A stretch of DNA of 31,152 bases from positions 1-31,152 of the forward strand of contig JABZYJ010000006.1 in the NCBI GenBank assembly GCA_015265235.1. Direction: 5' to 3'. The notes beneath the pieces were generated by a model. That model worked only from the letters and a program-made list of their open reading frames with translations, searched no databases and had not been told where the DNA came from. Shown piece by piece: positions 8,314 to 14,967 of the stretch; within the stretch, counting starts at the first letter, position 1, and the number at the start of each line of letters is the position of its first letter. Source of the DNA: Selenomonas sp. GTDB lineage: Bacteria > Bacillota > Negativicutes > Selenomonadales > Selenomonadaceae. The position numbers and the translations under genes were made by a program.

Positions 8314-8757
8314 TTAGACCACCTCTACTTTGCCGCCTGCTGCTGCGATTTTCTCCGCGGCGCTCTGGGTAAAGCCCTGTGCGCGCACGGTGAGGTTCTT
8401 CGCCGTGAGCTCGCCGTCGCCGAGAATGCGGACGCCGTCACGAACGTTCTTCAAAATGCCCGCCTCGATGAGCGCCACGGGATCAACCGTCGTGCCATCC
8501 TCGAAGCAGTTCAGGCTGCCGACATTGACCTCGGCGAACGTCTTTGCCCAGACGTTCTTGAATCCGCGCTTCGGCAGACGACGGTAGAGAGGCATCTGAC
8601 CGCCCTCAAAACCGGTGCGGACACCGCCGCCCGAGCGAGACTTCTGCCCCTTCATGCCGCGGCAGGAGGTCTTGCCCATGCCGGAGCCGATGCCGCGGCC
8701 GACGCGCTTACGCACAGCACGCGAGCCCTCCGCGGGCTGTAATTCATGCAGTTTCAT
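8314..8757 (-). CDS. rplO: 50S ribosomal protein L15
   Basis: The 147-residue protein starts MKLHELQPAEGSRAVRKRVG and has the glycine-rich GRGIGSGMGKTSCRG arm that threads into 23S rRNA, followed by the globular domain ending EKIAAAGGKVEVV. I chose the ATG at 8757 because a longer in-frame start at 8832 would add a non-conserved stretch overlapping rpmD, and GGGGAGG precedes 8757. L15 is a late assembly protein of the large subunit. Confidence 0.97.
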   Translation of the reverse strand: MKLHELQPAEGSRAVRKRVGRGIGSGMGKTSCRGMKGQKSRSGGGVRTGFEGGQMPLYRRLPKRGFKNVWAKTFAEVNVGSLNCFEDGTTVDPVALIEAGILKNVRDGVRILGDGELTAKNLTVRAQGFTQSAAEKIAAAGGKVEVV

Positions 8758-8776
8758 AGATTCTTGCCTCCCCTCT

Positions 8777-8962
8777 TCAATCTGCGATCTCTTCCACCGT
8801 GATGAGGTGGGAGACTTTGTGAAGCTGTCCACGCACGGCAGGCGTGTCGGGAAGCTCGGTCACGGAGTTGCGCTTGCGCAGTCCGAGTGATTTTACCGTT
8901 TTGCGCTGCGTCTCAGGACGACCGATCAAGCTGCGCGTCAGGGTAACTCTGACTTTTGCCAT
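8777..8962 (-). CDS. rpmD: 50S ribosomal protein L30
   Basis: The 61-residue product has the family's compact fold signature, with VTLTRSLIGRPETQRKT followed by SLGLRKRNS, and ends VSHLITVEEIAD. L30 binds domain II of 23S rRNA near the 5S rRNA side. Length is typical (about 60). It sits between rpsE and rplO, its normal place in the spc operon, with gaps of 15 and 19 nt. Confidence 0.97.
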   Translation of the reverse strand: MAKVRVTLTRSLIGRPETQRKTVKSLGLRKRNSVTELPDTPAVRGQLHKVSHLITVEEIAD

Positions 8963-8977
8963 GTTCGTTCCTCCTTA

Positions 8978-9484
8978 TCAGCCAAAAATCTCATGAACGG
9001 ACTTGCCGCGAAGTGCTGCGACCTCTGCGGGGCTCTTGAGTCCCATGAGACCTTCCATCGTGGCACGCACCATGTTGTTCGGGTTCGACGAGCCGAGCGA
9101 CTTCGTGAGGATGTCGCGCACGCCTGCGAGCTCCAGAACGGCACGCGCCGGGCCGCCGGCGATAACGCCGGTACCTTTTGCGGCAGGCTTCAGGAGGACG
9201 CGGCCGGCACCGAAGATGCCCGTGATCTCATGCGGGATCGTGCGCTCTTCGCGCAGCGGAACCTCGATGAGGCTCTTCTTCGCATCCTCGACGCCCTTGC
9301 GGATCGCCTCGGGAACCTCAGCAGCCTTGCCCATGCCAAAGCCGACCTTGCCCTTCTTGTTGCCGACGACAACAAGCGCACTGAAGGAAGAGCGTCGGCC
9401 GCCCTTTACAACCTTCGATACGCGGTTGATGAATACGACACGCTCCTCGAACTCCGGCGTCTCGTTTTCGTTATGTCTAGCCAT
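8978..9484 (-). CDS. rpsE: 30S ribosomal protein S5
   Basis: The 168-residue product has the S5 double-stranded-RNA-binding N-domain, with FEERVVFINRVSKVVKGG and SFSALVVVGNKKGKVGFG in part, and a C-domain with GVRDILTKSLGSSNPNN. S5 helps form the mRNA entry channel and affects decoding fidelity. The loop around KVVKGGRRSSF, where spectinomycin-resistance changes occur in other species, looks normal. It lies 12 nt after rplR. Confidence 0.98.
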   Translation of the reverse strand: MARHNENETPEFEERVVFINRVSKVVKGGRRSSFSALVVVGNKKGKVGFGMGKAAEVPEAIRKGVEDAKKSLIEVPLREERTIPHEITGIFGAGRVLLKPAAKGTGVIAGGPARAVLELAGVRDILTKSLGSSNPNNMVRATMEGLMGLKSPAEVAALRGKSVHEIFG

Positions 9485-9496
9485 GCTTTCCCTCCT

Positions 9497-9856
9497 TTAG
9501 AATTTCAGTCCGGCTTCGCGTGCCGCCTCTGCGAGAGCAGCGACGCGGCCATGGTAGATGTAGCCGCCGCGGTCAAAGACGACCTCGGTGATGCCCTTTT
9601 CAAGAGCCTTCTTGGCAACGGCTGCGCCGATGGCCTTTGCGGCCTCGACATTGCCGCCGTACTGCGAGAAGCCCTTGTCCTTCGAGCTCGCGGAGACGAG
9701 CGTCACGCCCTTTTCATCGTCGATGATCTGTGCGTAGATGTTCTTTAGGCTGCGGAATACATTGAGACGCGGACGTGCCGCCGTTCCTGCAATGTGATTG
9801 CGCACGCGCAGATGGCGCTTCTGGCGCGCCTGATTCTTATCCTGCTTGATAAGCAC
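9497..9856 (-). CDS. rplR: 50S ribosomal protein L18
   Basis: The 119-residue protein has a basic N-terminus followed by RPRLNVFRSLKNIYAQIIDD, and ends ALAEAAREAGLKF, the usual L18 end. L18 binds 5S rRNA with L5 and forms the central protuberance. The start is GTG (MLIKQDKNQ), and length matches the family (about 117-120). It lies between rplF and rpsE, with gaps of 21 and 12 nt. Confidence 0.97.
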   Translation of the reverse strand: MLIKQDKNQARQKRHLRVRNHIAGTAARPRLNVFRSLKNIYAQIIDDEKGVTLVSASSKDKGFSQYGGNVEAAKAIGAAVAKKALEKGITEVVFDRGGYIYHGRVAALAEAAREAGLKF

Positions 9857-9877
9857 AGTGTGTCACTCCTCTCCTTC

Positions 9878-10429
9878 TTATTTCTTGCCCTTCGCGCCGG
9901 CTTTGCCTTCCTTGCGGCGGATGTGCTCTCCGGCGTACTTGATGCCCTTGCCCTTATACGGCTCCGGCTCGCGATGCGCGCGGATCTCAGCAGCGACCTG
10001 ACCGACGGCTTCCTTGCTGATGCCGGAGACCGTGATGACCGTCGCCGAGGGGCACTCGAACGTGATGCCCTCGGGCGGCTCAACGACAACGGGGTGCGAG
10101 AAGCCAAGCGAGAGGTTGAGGTTCTTGCCCTGCTTTGCCGCACGGTAGCCGACACCGCTGATCTCAAGGGTCTTGGTGAAGCCTTCCGAGACGCCGACCA
10201 CCATGTTGTGGATCAGCGCACGGGAAAGGCCGTGGAGCGACCTGTGCGTTTTATCGTCCGACGGACGTGCGACCGTAACGACGCCGTCCTCGACGGTTAT
10301 TTTCATATCCGGATGGATCACCCGCGAAAGCTCACCCTTCGGGCCCTTGACCTTCACGAGATTCTCCGCACCGACCGTGACGGTAACACCGGACGGAATG
10401 TGAATCGGTGCTCTTCCAATTCGTGACAT
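9878..10429 (-). CDS. rplF: 50S ribosomal protein L6
   Basis: The product of 183 residues starts MSRIGRAPIHIPSGVTV, contains VKGPKGELSR, and ends with the conserved PYKGKGIKYAGE segment plus a lysine-rich tail. L6 has two similar RNA-binding domains and lies near the factor-binding and sarcin-ricin region. A longer in-frame start at 10501 was rejected because its extra residues overlap rpsH and are not conserved. AGGAGG precedes 10429. Confidence 0.97.
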   Translation of the reverse strand: MSRIGRAPIHIPSGVTVTVGAENLVKVKGPKGELSRVIHPDMKITVEDGVVTVARPSDDKTHRSLHGLSRALIHNMVVGVSEGFTKTLEISGVGYRAAKQGKNLNLSLGFSHPVVVEPPEGITFECPSATVITVSGISKEAVGQVAAEIRAHREPEPYKGKGIKYAGEHIRRKEGKAGAKGKK

Positions 10430-10451
10430 TGTTACACCTCCTGCCTGTGCG

Positions 10452-10850
10452 TTACCATACGAATGCGAGAACTTCGCCGCCGAGACCTGCCTTGCGGGCA
10501 TCCTTGTCGCTCATGATCCCCTTGGACGTGGAGATCACGGAGATGCCGAGACCGCCGTAGACGCGCGGGAGCGCATCGTGCTTGGCGTACTGACGAAGTC
10601 CGGGCTTGGAGACGCGCTTCAGGCCGGAAATGACGTGCTCACGCTTTGCTCCATACTTCAGCGTGACGGTGAGGACGCCCTGCTTGCCGTCCTCCTGGAA
10701 GGTGTAATCCTCGATGAAGCCTTCCTTTTTCAAGACCTCGGCGATTGCCGTCTTGACCTTTGAGCCCGGGATCGCGACGCTCTCGTGGTAGACCGAGTTC
10801 GCGTTGCGGATGCGGGTCAGCATATCTGCAATAGGATCAGTCATTGCCAT
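10452..10850 (-). CDS. rpsH: 30S ribosomal protein S8
   Basis: The 132-residue protein has TDPIADMLTRIRNAN at its start and GLGISVISTSKGIMSD near its end, both S8 signatures. S8 binds the central domain of 16S rRNA and, in E. coli, represses the spc operon at rplE. I did not identify such a target here. The first of two nearby ATG codons is favoured because AAGGAGG lies 10 nt from it. It lies 26 nt after rpsZ. Confidence 0.97.
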   Translation of the reverse strand: MAMTDPIADMLTRIRNANSVYHESVAIPGSKVKTAIAEVLKKEGFIEDYTFQEDGKQGVLTVTLKYGAKREHVISGLKRVSKPGLRQYAKHDALPRVYGGLGISVISTSKGIMSDKDARKAGLGGEVLAFVW

Positions 10851-10876
10851 GAATCGATATCCTCCTTATATACGTA

Positions 10877-11062
10877 TTACCAGCTTGCCTTCGTTACACC
10901 AGGGATGGCGCCCTTGTAACTCTGCTCACGGAAGCAGATACGGCACATATCAAACTTGCGGATGTAGCCATGCGGACGTCCGCAGATCTTGCAGCGGTTG
11001 TACTTACGCGTCGAGAACTTCGGCTCTTTGCTCCACTTCTCGATCATTGACTTCTTTGCCAC
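10877..11062 (-). CDS. rpsZ: 30S ribosomal protein S14, type Z (zinc)
   Basis: The 61-residue protein is the short zinc form of S14, with C24, C27, C40 and C43 in the two CxxC pairs RCKICGR and MCRICFR. It ends GAIPGVTKASW, as in Firmicutes. S14 completes the 30S head. The start is GTG with GGAGG upstream. Use of this type, and not the longer zinc-free form, supports a Firmicutes origin for the cluster. It lies between rplE and rpsH. Confidence 0.98.
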   Translation of the reverse strand: MAKKSMIEKWSKEPKFSTRKYNRCKICGRPHGYIRKFDMCRICFREQSYKGAIPGVTKASW

Positions 11063-11081
11063 AGTTGTTCCTCCTTGCCCG

Positions 11082-11621
11082 TCATGCGCGGAACGGCATA
11101 CCCATGAGACGCAGGAGCTCTTTGGCCTCTTCGTCCGTATGCGCGCTCGTGACGATGACGATGTTCATGCCGCGGATCTTGTCGATCTTGTCGTAGTCAA
11201 TCTCGGGGAAAATGAGCTGCTCGCGCAGACCCACGGCATAGTTGCCGCGCCCGTCGAATGCCTTCTCACTGACGCCGCGGAAATCGCGGACGCGCGGAAG
11301 TGCGACGTTCATGAATTTATCGAGGAACTGATACATGCGCGTGCCGCGCAGCGTGACCTTGCAGCCGATCGGCATGCCCTCACGGAGCTTCCATGCAGCG
11401 AGCGACTTCTTCGCGCGCGTGAGCTGGGGCTTCTGGCCGGCAATCGCGGTGAGATCCGTCACAGCGGCATCGAGTGCCTTCGGGTTGCCGACGGCTTCGC
11501 CGACGCCCATGTTGATGATGATCTTCTCCACCTTCGGGAGCTGCATGACGTTCTTGTAGCCGAACTTCTCCGTCAGCGCGGGAGCAACTTCCTTCTGATA
11601 CTTCTCTTTGAGTCTATCCAC
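11082..11621 (-). CDS. rplE: 50S ribosomal protein L5
   Basis: The 179-residue product has VEKIIINMGVGEAVGN near residue 30, the RGTRMYQFLDKF block in the middle and MNIVIVTSAHTDEEAKELL near the end. L5 binds 5S rRNA and contacts P-site tRNA and S13. The length is exactly usual. Translation starts at GTG (MDRLKEKY) with GGAGG eight nt before. It lies 27 nt after rplX. Confidence 0.97.
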   Translation of the reverse strand: MDRLKEKYQKEVAPALTEKFGYKNVMQLPKVEKIIINMGVGEAVGNPKALDAAVTDLTAIAGQKPQLTRAKKSLAAWKLREGMPIGCKVTLRGTRMYQFLDKFMNVALPRVRDFRGVSEKAFDGRGNYAVGLREQLIFPEIDYDKIDKIRGMNIVIVTSAHTDEEAKELLRLMGMPFRA

Positions 11622-11648
11622 TTTGCGTATTCCTCCTTTCCTCGAAAA

Positions 11649-11975
11649 TTACTGCTCGATGGGCTCGCCGCACTTCTTGCAGGCGCGCACCTTGCGCTCG
11701 CCGATGATGCGGTGTGCGACGCGCGTCGCCTTGCCGCATGCGGGGCAGACGAGCTGCACCTTGCTCGCAAAGAGCGGTGCTTCCTTCGTGATGATACCGC
11801 CCTGCGGTGCGCTCTGGCTCGGCTTCGTGTGACGCTTTACCTTGTTGACGCCCTCCACGATGACCTTGCCCTTCTTCGGCTGAGCGACGAGGACCTTGCC
11901 CTGCTTGCCCTTATCCTTACCGGAAAGAACGACGACCGTATCGCCCTTCTTGACGTTCAGTTTTGCCAGCGACAA
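11649..11975 (-). CDS. rplX: 50S ribosomal protein L24 with a zinc-ribbon-like C-terminus
   Basis: The 108-residue product has the KOW motif at residues 8-35 (KKGDTVVVLSGKDKGKQGKV) and the conserved VEGVNKVKRHTKP segment. L24 is an early assembly initiator of the 50S subunit. The C-terminal extension carries C77, C80, C99 and C102 in two CxxC pairs, which suggests metal binding. Other L24 proteins have no cysteines at these places. The start is TTG with GGAGG seven nt away, and no ATG is available before the KOW motif. Confidence 0.97.
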   Translation of the reverse strand: MSLAKLNVKKGDTVVVLSGKDKGKQGKVLVAQPKKGKVIVEGVNKVKRHTKPSQSAPQGGIITKEAPLFASKVQLVCPACGKATRVAHRIIGERKVRACKKCGEPIEQ

Positions 11976-11990
11976 AATAACACCTCCTCC

Positions 11991-12359
11991 TTAAAGAACT
12001 TCGGGCGCAAGCGAGACGATCTTCATGAAATCCTTCTCGCGCAGCTCACGTGCGACCGGTCCAAAGATACGCGTTCCGCGCGGCGTGTGGTCGTCCTTGA
12101 TGATGACAGCCGCATTCTCGTCGAAGCGGATGTAGGAACCGTCGGGACGGCGGATCCCCTTAACGCTGCGGACGACGACCGCCTTGACGACATCGCCCTT
12201 CTTCACCGTTCCGCCCGGCGCTGCCGCCTTGACGGAGGCGACGATAACATCGCCGATGTTGGCATACTTACGGTATGAGCCGCCCAGTACGCGAATGCAG
12301 AGGATTTCCTTCGCTCCTGTGTTATCGCCGACATTCAGGATTGTTTCCTGCTGTATCAT
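11991..12359 (-). CDS. rplN: 50S ribosomal protein L14
   Basis: The 122-residue product has the L14 signature MIQQETILNVGDNTGAKEI and ends FMKIVSLAPEVL. L14 forms intersubunit bridges and is the docking site for the silencing factor RsfS. Length equals the usual 122. It lies 15 nt after rpsQ and 15 nt before rplX, the standard order. Confidence 0.98.
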   Translation of the reverse strand: MIQQETILNVGDNTGAKEILCIRVLGGSYRKYANIGDVIVASVKAAAPGGTVKKGDVVKAVVVRSVKGIRRPDGSYIRFDENAAVIIKDDHTPRGTRIFGPVARELREKDFMKIVSLAPEVL

Positions 12360-12374
12360 TGATCTGTTTCCTCC

Positions 12375-12632
12375 TTACTTCGCGCGCTCGACGATTTCGA
12401 CCACGCGCCAGCGCTTCGTCTTCGAGAGCGGACGCGTCTCCATGATCGACACGCGATCACCGATGTGTGCGTCGTTCTTCTCGTCATGCGCGTGGAACTT
12501 CACCGTCTTCTTGACCGGCTTCTTATACATCTTGTGCTGCTCGAGCTCCTCGACAGCGACGACAACCGTCTTGTCCATCTTGTCGGACACGACCTTGCCG
12601 ACTCGTACCTTGCGTACATTTCTATCGCTCAT
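12375..12632 (-). CDS. rpsQ: 30S ribosomal protein S17
   Basis: The 85-residue product is an OB-fold protein starting MSDRNVRKVRVGKVVSDKM and containing MDKTVVVAVEE, HDEKNDAHIGDRVSI and ETRPLSKTKRWRVVE, all S17 hallmarks. S17 binds the 5' domain of 16S rRNA early in assembly. The ATG at 12632 has GGAGG nine nt upstream. The in-frame extension to 12716 runs into a repeat element and is not coding. A 171-nt gap with a long palindrome separates it from rpmC. Confidence 0.96.
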   Translation of the reverse strand: MSDRNVRKVRVGKVVSDKMDKTVVVAVEELEQHKMYKKPVKKTVKFHAHDEKNDAHIGDRVSIMETRPLSKTKRWRVVEIVERAK

Positions 12633-12663
12633 CTCTGTGAGCCTCCTTCCCATGCATATCATA

Positions 12664-12770
12664 CCGACTTCTTCATCTTTTCCGCCCTCTCTGCGGGAGC
12701 AGCCTCCACAGAGCACTGCTCTGCGTTTGGCCTATTTCCTTGACAGGACGAAAAATCTATGCGAATTCGG
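12664..12770 (+). repeat. Palindromic intergenic repeat, copy A (rpmC-rpsQ gap)
   Basis: This 107-bp imperfect palindrome fills most of the gap between rpmC and rpsQ. The outer arms pair as CCGA/TCGG (12664-12667 with 12767-12770), TTC/GAA and CAT/ATG, each with short unpaired joints. The core holds ATCTTTTCCGCCCT on the left, GACGAAAAAT on the right and an apical stem CAGAGC/GCTCTG (12709-12714 with 12718-12723). Copies B (14828-14956) and C (21303-21444) share the core. Copy C has the same orientation. Confidence 0.8.
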
Positions 12771-12796
12771 CAGGACTCTTTCACCAGTTTGCCGAA
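12766..12796 (-). other. Hairpin overlapping the outer arm of repeat copy A
   Basis: TTCGGCA (12766-12772) and TGCCGAA (12790-12796) form a 7-bp stem, continued by ACT/AGT inside. It begins 8 nt after the rpmC stop on the transcript. Bases 12767-12770 are also used by the outer arm of copy A, so the two structures exclude each other. Confidence 0.5.
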
Positions 12797-12803
12797 CTGT
12801 GAC

Positions 12804-12995
12804 TTAGGCGTTTGCCTGCTCGCGCTGAATGGTCTTGATGCGGGCAATCGTCTTCTTTACGTCCTTGATACGCATCGGGTTGTCGAGCTGTCCGGTGGCG
12901 TGCTGGAAACGGAGGCCAAAGAGCTCTTCCTTGAGCGACGCGAGTTTTTCCGTGAGCTCATCGGCACTCAGGCCGCGAATCTCATCAACCTTCAT
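12804..12995 (-). CDS. rpmC: 50S ribosomal protein L29
   Basis: The 63-residue helical-hairpin protein has ELFGLRFQHATGQLDNP and the helical end DVKKTIARIKTIQRE, as in all L29 proteins. It lies by the exit tunnel with L23 and helps dock ribosome-associated factors. Its ATG lies inside the end of rplP (11-nt overlap), so the two genes are probably translationally coupled. It is followed by a 171-nt gap with palindromes before rpsQ. Confidence 0.97.
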   Translation of the reverse strand: MKVDEIRGLSADELTEKLASLKEELFGLRFQHATGQLDNPMRIKDVKKTIARIKTIQREQANA

Positions 12996-13422
12996 TCACT
13001 TCACCGCCCTCTACTTCTTCACGTACGACGAACTTCGTCTTGATCGGGAGCTTATGCCCAGCGAGGCGCATGGCCTCTGCCGCCACTTCGCGCGACACGC
13101 CGTCCATCTCAAAGAGGACGCGGCCGGGCTTTACGACGGCAACCCAGTACTCAGGCGAGCCTTTGCCGGAGCCCATGCGGGTCTCTGCCGGCTTCGCCGT
13201 AACGGGCTTGTCCGGGAAAATCTTGATCCAGACCTTACCACCGCGCTTGATGTAACGCGTCATCGCGATACGCGCAGCCTCGATCTGGCGGTTCGTGATC
13301 CATGCAGGTTCCAGAGCGACGAGACCGTACTGGCCATGGCTGACCGTGTTGCCGCGCTGTGCCTTACCCTTCATGCGTCCGCGGAACTGCTTGCGGTACT
13401 TGACACGCTTTGGAAGTAACAT
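12985..13422 (-). CDS. rplP: 50S ribosomal protein L16
   Basis: The 145-residue product has the N-terminal MLLPKRVKYRKQFRGRMKG, then HGQYGLVALEPAWITNRQIE and GGKVWIKIFPDKP, the L16/L10e family signatures. L16 lies at the A-site side of the peptidyl-transferase region and organises tRNA accommodation. Its ATG shares one base with the rpsC stop codon (TAATG), and its end overlaps rpmC by 11 nt. It ends in a short glutamate-rich tail. Confidence 0.98.
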   Translation of the reverse strand: MLLPKRVKYRKQFRGRMKGKAQRGNTVSHGQYGLVALEPAWITNRQIEAARIAMTRYIKRGGKVWIKIFPDKPVTAKPAETRMGSGKGSPEYWVAVVKPGRVLFEMDGVSREVAAEAMRLAGHKLPIKTKFVVREEVEGGEVNEG

Positions 13423-14093
13423 TACGCCTCGCTCCTTTCCTTATTGTTTTTCGGTGCCTGCTTCTTGTCGGGGAGAACCTCGCCCTTGAAGATCCAGACC
13501 TTGATGCCGATGCGGCCGTAGGTCGTGTGTGCCTCAGCCGTTCCGTAGTCGATGTCTGCACGCAGCGTGTGCAGGGGAATGCTGCCCTCGCGATAGGACT
13601 CGCGGCGGGCGATCTCCGCGCCGCCGAGACGGCCGCTGACGGCAATCTTGATGCCCTTCGCACCGAGGCGCATCGTGCGTCCGACCGCCTGCTTCATCGC
13701 ACGGCGGAACGCGATACGGCGCTCAAGCTGCGCTGCGATGTTCTCGGCGACGAGCGTCGCGTCGAGGTCCGGCTGCTTGATCTCTGCGATATTGATGTCA
13801 ACGCGCTTCTCGGTGAGGCCCTTGAGCCCCTCCTTGATCTGCTCAATGCCCGAGCCGCCGCGTCCGATGACCATGCCCGGCTTTGCCGTATGGATCGTGA
13901 GCTTCAGGCGGTTCTTGCTGCGCTCCGTCTCCACGCGGGGAACACCTGCGGTCTGGAGGCTCTTCTTGAGGTAATCGCGAATCTTGATGTCCTCATGCAG
14001 ATTCTGCGCGAAATCCTTGTCTGCATACCAGCGGGCATCCCAGTCCTTGACGATGCCAAGGCGAATGCCATGGGGATTTACTTTCTGACCCAA
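13422..14093 (-). CDS. rpsC: 30S ribosomal protein S3
   Basis: The 223-residue protein begins MGQKVNPHGIRLGIVKDW, has a KH type II RNA-binding domain with GRGGSGIEQIKEGL at about residues 78-91, and the C-terminal AHTTYGRIGIKVWIFKGEVLP (shown in part). S3 forms the mRNA entry pore with S4 and S5. The start is TTG at 14091-14093. No ATG or GTG lies at this conserved position. It lies 16 nt after rplV and overlaps rplP by one base. Confidence 0.97.
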   Translation of the reverse strand: MGQKVNPHGIRLGIVKDWDARWYADKDFAQNLHEDIKIRDYLKKSLQTAGVPRVETERSKNRLKLTIHTAKPGMVIGRGGSGIEQIKEGLKGLTEKRVDINIAEIKQPDLDATLVAENIAAQLERRIAFRRAMKQAVGRTMRLGAKGIKIAVSGRLGGAEIARRESYREGSIPLHTLRADIDYGTAEAHTTYGRIGIKVWIFKGEVLPDKKQAPKNNKERSEA

Positions 14094-14109
14094 ACTGTTT
14101 CCCTCCCTA

Positions 14110-14448
14110 TTACTTTTCGTTTACGGCAACCGTGATATGGGACGTGTGCTTCAAAATCTTGAACGCCTGTCCACGCGAACGCGGATGAATGCGCTTCAAG
14201 GTCGGCCCCTGGTCAACGAAAGCTGAGGAAATGAACAGTCGATCCACATCCATGTCGAAATTGTTCTCCGCGTTTGCGATAGCAGAGCGGAGCACCTTCT
14301 CCACGGCGTCCGCGCCGACCTTCGGCGTGAACTTCAGGATCGCCAGAGCGTCAGCAACGCTCTTGCCGCGCACGAGGTTCATCACGATGCGAACCTTGCG
14401 CGGGGCGATACGGATGTATTTGGCGGTAGCCTTTACTTCCTGTGCCAC
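14110..14448 (-). CDS. rplV: 50S ribosomal protein L22
   Basis: The 112-residue product starts MAQEVKATAKYIRIAPRKVR and has NAENNFDMDVDRLFI and the long beta-hairpin region PTLKRIHPRSRGQAF that lines the exit tunnel. In other species this hairpin is the site of macrolide resistance changes. No insertion or deletion stands out here. The start is GTG with GGAGG-type sequence upstream. It lies 18 nt after rpsS. Confidence 0.97.
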   Translation of the reverse strand: MAQEVKATAKYIRIAPRKVRIVMNLVRGKSVADALAILKFTPKVGADAVEKVLRSAIANAENNFDMDVDRLFISSAFVDQGPTLKRIHPRSRGQAFKILKHTSHITVAVNEK

Positions 14449-14466
14449 GAATCGTCCTCCTCTCTA

Positions 14467-14748
14467 TCAGCGCAGCGAGGTCTTGCGCTCTTCGCCCGCG
14501 TGACCCTTGAATGTACGTGTCGGCGCAAATTCGCCGAGCTTATGTCCGACCATATCCTCCGTCACGTAGACGGGAACATGCTTGCGTCCGTCATGGACGG
14601 CGATCGTGTGACCCACGAAATCCGGGAAGATCGTCGAGCTGCGCGACCACGTGCGCACAACCTTCTTCTCGTTCTTTTCGTTGAGTGCCTCGATCTTCTT
14701 CATCAGGCTCTCTGCGACGAAAGGCCCTTTCTTAATCGATCTTGACAA
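14467..14748 (-). CDS. rpsS: 30S ribosomal protein S19
   Basis: The 93-residue product starts MSRSIKKGPFVAESLMKKI and has GHTIAVHDGRKHVPVYV and EFAPTRTFKGH, the S19 signatures. S19 forms part of the 30S head with S13 and S14. I chose the TTG at 14746-14748 because GGAGG lies seven nt before it and it gives the family's exact N-terminus. The in-frame ATG at 14802 would place extra residues across a hairpin and the ribosome site. A 219-nt gap separates it from rplB. Confidence 0.95.
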   Translation of the reverse strand: MSRSIKKGPFVAESLMKKIEALNEKNEKKVVRTWSRSSTIFPDFVGHTIAVHDGRKHVPVYVTEDMVGHKLGEFAPTRTFKGHAGEERKTSLR

Positions 14749-14763
14749 AGTTTTTCCTCCTTT

Positions 14764-14787
14764 CGTCGGACGGTAATCAATCCGACG
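14764..14787 (-). other. Stem-loop just upstream of the rpsS ribosome site
   Basis: Bases 14764-14770 and 14781-14787 form a perfect 7-bp GC-rich stem with a 10-nt loop. On the transcript it ends only a few bases before the AAAGGAGG site of rpsS. It is placed where it could limit ribosome access or hold a regulatory protein. No T-run follows, so it is not a terminator. Confidence 0.5.
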
Positions 14788-14827
14788 AGGTTCTATCTGC
14801 AAGTTGCGATGCTAATACGGCTTTCTT

Positions 14828-14956
14828 GGGCGGTGCTCAGATTGGAGCAAATTTTTCGTTCTGTCAAGGCAGCAAACCGGACGCATAGGTAAAGCTATGT
14901 GGAGGATTTGCTGTCCGCAGACAGGGCGGAAAAGATGCCCAAGATGGGTGCCGCCC
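14828..14956 (-). repeat. Palindromic intergenic repeat, copy B (rplB-rpsS gap, inverted)
   Basis: This 129-bp imperfect palindrome matches copies A and C when read on the minus strand, so it is inverted relative to them. The outer arm pairs GGGCGG/CCGCCC (14828-14833 with 14951-14956), TTGG/CCAA (14842-14845 with 14939-14942) and GCA/TGC. The apical stem is CATAG/CTATG (14884-14888 with 14895-14899), where copies A and C have CAGAG/CTCTG: both sides have changed together. An AGCAAA/TTTGCT pair adds to the inner stem. Confidence 0.8.
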
Positions 14957-14967
14957 TCATGAGCCGA

